From Spartobacteria bacterium (lineage in GTDB: Bacteria > Verrucomicrobiota > Verrucomicrobiae > Chthoniobacterales > UBA6821), in the NCBI GenBank assembly GCA_003136515.1, contig PLEU01000127.1:2373-11250 (forward strand): 8,878 nucleotides of DNA, written 5' to 3'. The notes under the pieces are model-generated. The model did no database searches and was not told the origin of the DNA. It worked only from the letters and a program-made list of their open reading frames with translations. Below, in pieces: positions 7,705 to 8,878 of the stretch. Each line of letters opens with the position of its first letter. Within the stretch, counting starts at the first letter, position 1. A program made the translations under genes and the position numbers.

Positions 7705-8878
7705 ATGCGGCCTTTTTCTGTACTCACTCCACTTTTGCTTTCTCTCCTTATCTGTGCTGCCGCTATCGCCGGCTCCAACACGGAACAAACTTGGACGAAT
7801 ACTGCTCTCTCTCCGTCGCAACGTGCTGATGCTCTACTCTCCCAGATGACTTTGGAGGAGCAACTTGCCATGGTGAGCGGAGGTCCCAAGACCTACATCG
7901 GAAGTATCCCTGGTAATAAGAGGCTGGGAATTCCGGAGCTGAATTTTCAGGATGGGCCTGCCGGCGTTGGGGACGATCAAAGTGGAGGAACCCAGTTTCC
8001 CTCGCCCGTTTGCATGGCGGCTAGTTGGGATACGAATATGGCCCGACGCTATGGCACCTATATCGGAGAGGAGGAGCATGGCAAGGGAGGGGATGTTCTC
8101 CTGGGGCCGACGATGAACATGGCTAGGGCCTATCAGAACGGGCGAAACACGGAGAGCTACGGAGAGGATCCTTTCCTCTCCTCGGCGATGGCGCTGGAGC
8201 ACATTCAGGGTGTTCAAAGCCAGGGAGTCATGGCAAATGCCAAGCATTTTGTCTGCAATGACCAGGAGACTGATCGCTGGCTCGTGAGTGCCGATGCCGA
8301 CGAACGTACCCGGCAGGAAATATATTATCTGCCTTTCCGTGCCTGTGTGCGCGGCGGTGTAGGCGTGATCATGGCATCATACAACCGTATCAATGACCGC
8401 TTTGCTTGTGAGTCTACTGCCTTGAATGCGACGGTGAAGAAACAGTGGGGCTACGACGGCTTCATCATGAGCGATTGGGCTGCGTATTTCAGCACCGTGG
8501 GAGCAGCGCAGAATGGACTTGATATGGATATGTTCAATGGAGCCTTCGCGAAAGCCCCTCTTTCCAATGCCATCTCAAGCGGAAATGTTGCAATGTCCGA
8601 CCTTTCCGAAAAGGTGCACCGTATTCTCACGATGATGTTCCGTTTCGGACTCTTCGACAATCCTTCCAAGGGACATATCAACGCGGTGGTGACAACCCCA
8701 TCACACGCCCAGTTTGCCCGCGATTGTGCGGCGGCTGGCACCGTACTGCTACAGAACAAGGATGCTCTTCTTCCATTTAACACGAACGCAATCCATTCTA
8801 TCGCCGTGATCGGCAAGGCGGCCAGTGAGAAGCCGATTTTCACAGCATTGGGATCAAGCTCAGTGATCCCTCCCTATA
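7705..8878 (+). CDS. Exported glycoside hydrolase family 3 beta-glucosidase, N-terminal part (3' end outside window)
   Basis: The frame is open from the ATG at 7705 to the window edge, giving 391 codons. Residues 1-22 are a signal peptide (MRPFSVLTPLLLSLLICAAA). The (beta/alpha)8 catalytic domain of GH3 covers about residues 38-320. It shows MTLEEQLAMVSG, the LNFQDGPAGV substrate-binding segment, GRNTESYGEDPFLS, the KHFVCNDQE Lys-His pair (Lys180, His181), and YDGFIMSDWAA with the candidate nucleophile Asp257. From about residue 343, GTVLLQNKDALLPF starts the second alpha/beta-sandwich domain, which usually provides the acid/base residue; the window ends inside it. Complete GH3 enzymes of this kind are typically 700-850 residues, so roughly half is seen. 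The family retains configuration while cleaving terminal beta-linked glucose, and sometimes xylose. An in-frame GTG further upstream exists, but the signal peptide begins at this ATG. There is no Shine-Dalgarno sequence. The gene is divergent from a periplasmic sugar dehydrogenase, which suggests a shared carbohydrate role. Confidence 0.9.
   Translation, partial: MRPFSVLTPLLLSLLICAAAIAGSNTEQTWTNTALSPSQRADALLSQMTLEEQLAMVSGGPKTYIGSIPGNKRLGIPELNFQDGPAGVGDDQSGGTQFPSPVCMAASWDTNMARRYGTYIGEEEHGKGGDVLLGPTMNMARAYQNGRNTESYGEDPFLSSAMALEHIQGVQSQGVMANAKHFVCNDQETDRWLVSADADERTRQEIYYLPFRACVRGGVGVIMASYNRINDRFACESTALNATVKKQWGYDGFIMSDWAAYFSTVGAAQNGLDMDMFNGAFAKAPLSNAISSGNVAMSDLSEKVHRILTMMFRFGLFDNPSKGHINAVVTTPSHAQFARDCAAAGTVLLQNKDALLPFNTNAIHSIAVIGKAASEKPIFTALGSSSVIPPY

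Noticed and set aside
7834..8247. Minus-strand open frame of 137 codons opposite the beta-glucosidase gene.
   Set aside because: It is antisense to the unmistakable GH3 catalytic domain and has no recognisable domain.

Overview
The window looks like chromosomal DNA from a Gram-negative, carbohydrate-using heterotroph. Three products start with signal peptides, one carries a c-type haem motif that must be matured in the periplasm, and a very large protein alternates exported beta-rich domains with inner-membrane helices. The moderate GC content, the poor Shine-Dalgarno sequences, the GH3 beta-glucosidase and the cytochrome c/sugar dehydrogenase fusion would suit Verrucomicrobiota or Acidobacteriota. 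That placement is inference and weak. There are no RNA genes, insertion sequences, CRISPR arrays or phage genes that I can see.

Left half (1-5743, + strand): a signalling cluster. It holds the end of an ECF sigma factor (region 4 with its helix-turn-helix), then a single-pass membrane protein starting inside the sigma stop codon (ATGA overlap) that is very probably its anti-sigma factor. After 78 bases comes a 1409-residue membrane protein. This giant consists of two copies of the same plan (signal-peptide-like segment, beta-rich exported domain, group of membrane helices). It belongs to a family I recognise as conserved but uncharacterised. A reasonable model is that an envelope signal sensed by the anti-sigma factor and/or the giant protein releases the sigma factor.

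Right half (5774-8878): sugar metabolism. A minus-strand gene, convergent with the giant gene and only 30 bases from it, encodes an exported cytochrome c fused to a PQQ-type glucose/sorbosone dehydrogenase. A divergent gene across a 191-base intergenic region encodes an exported GH3 beta-glucosidase that runs off the window after 391 codons. Together they could release sugars from beta-glucosides outside the cytoplasm and oxidise them, passing electrons to the respiratory chain.

The most interesting points are the duplicated architecture of the giant membrane protein with its internal signal-peptide-like junction, the atypical anti-sigma factor, and a shared C-rich box (CCCCA or CCCCCA) 5-6 bases before the start codon of all three genes that lack a Shine-Dalgarno sequence. 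Two of these boxes form an 8-base inverted pair across the divergent intergenic region.
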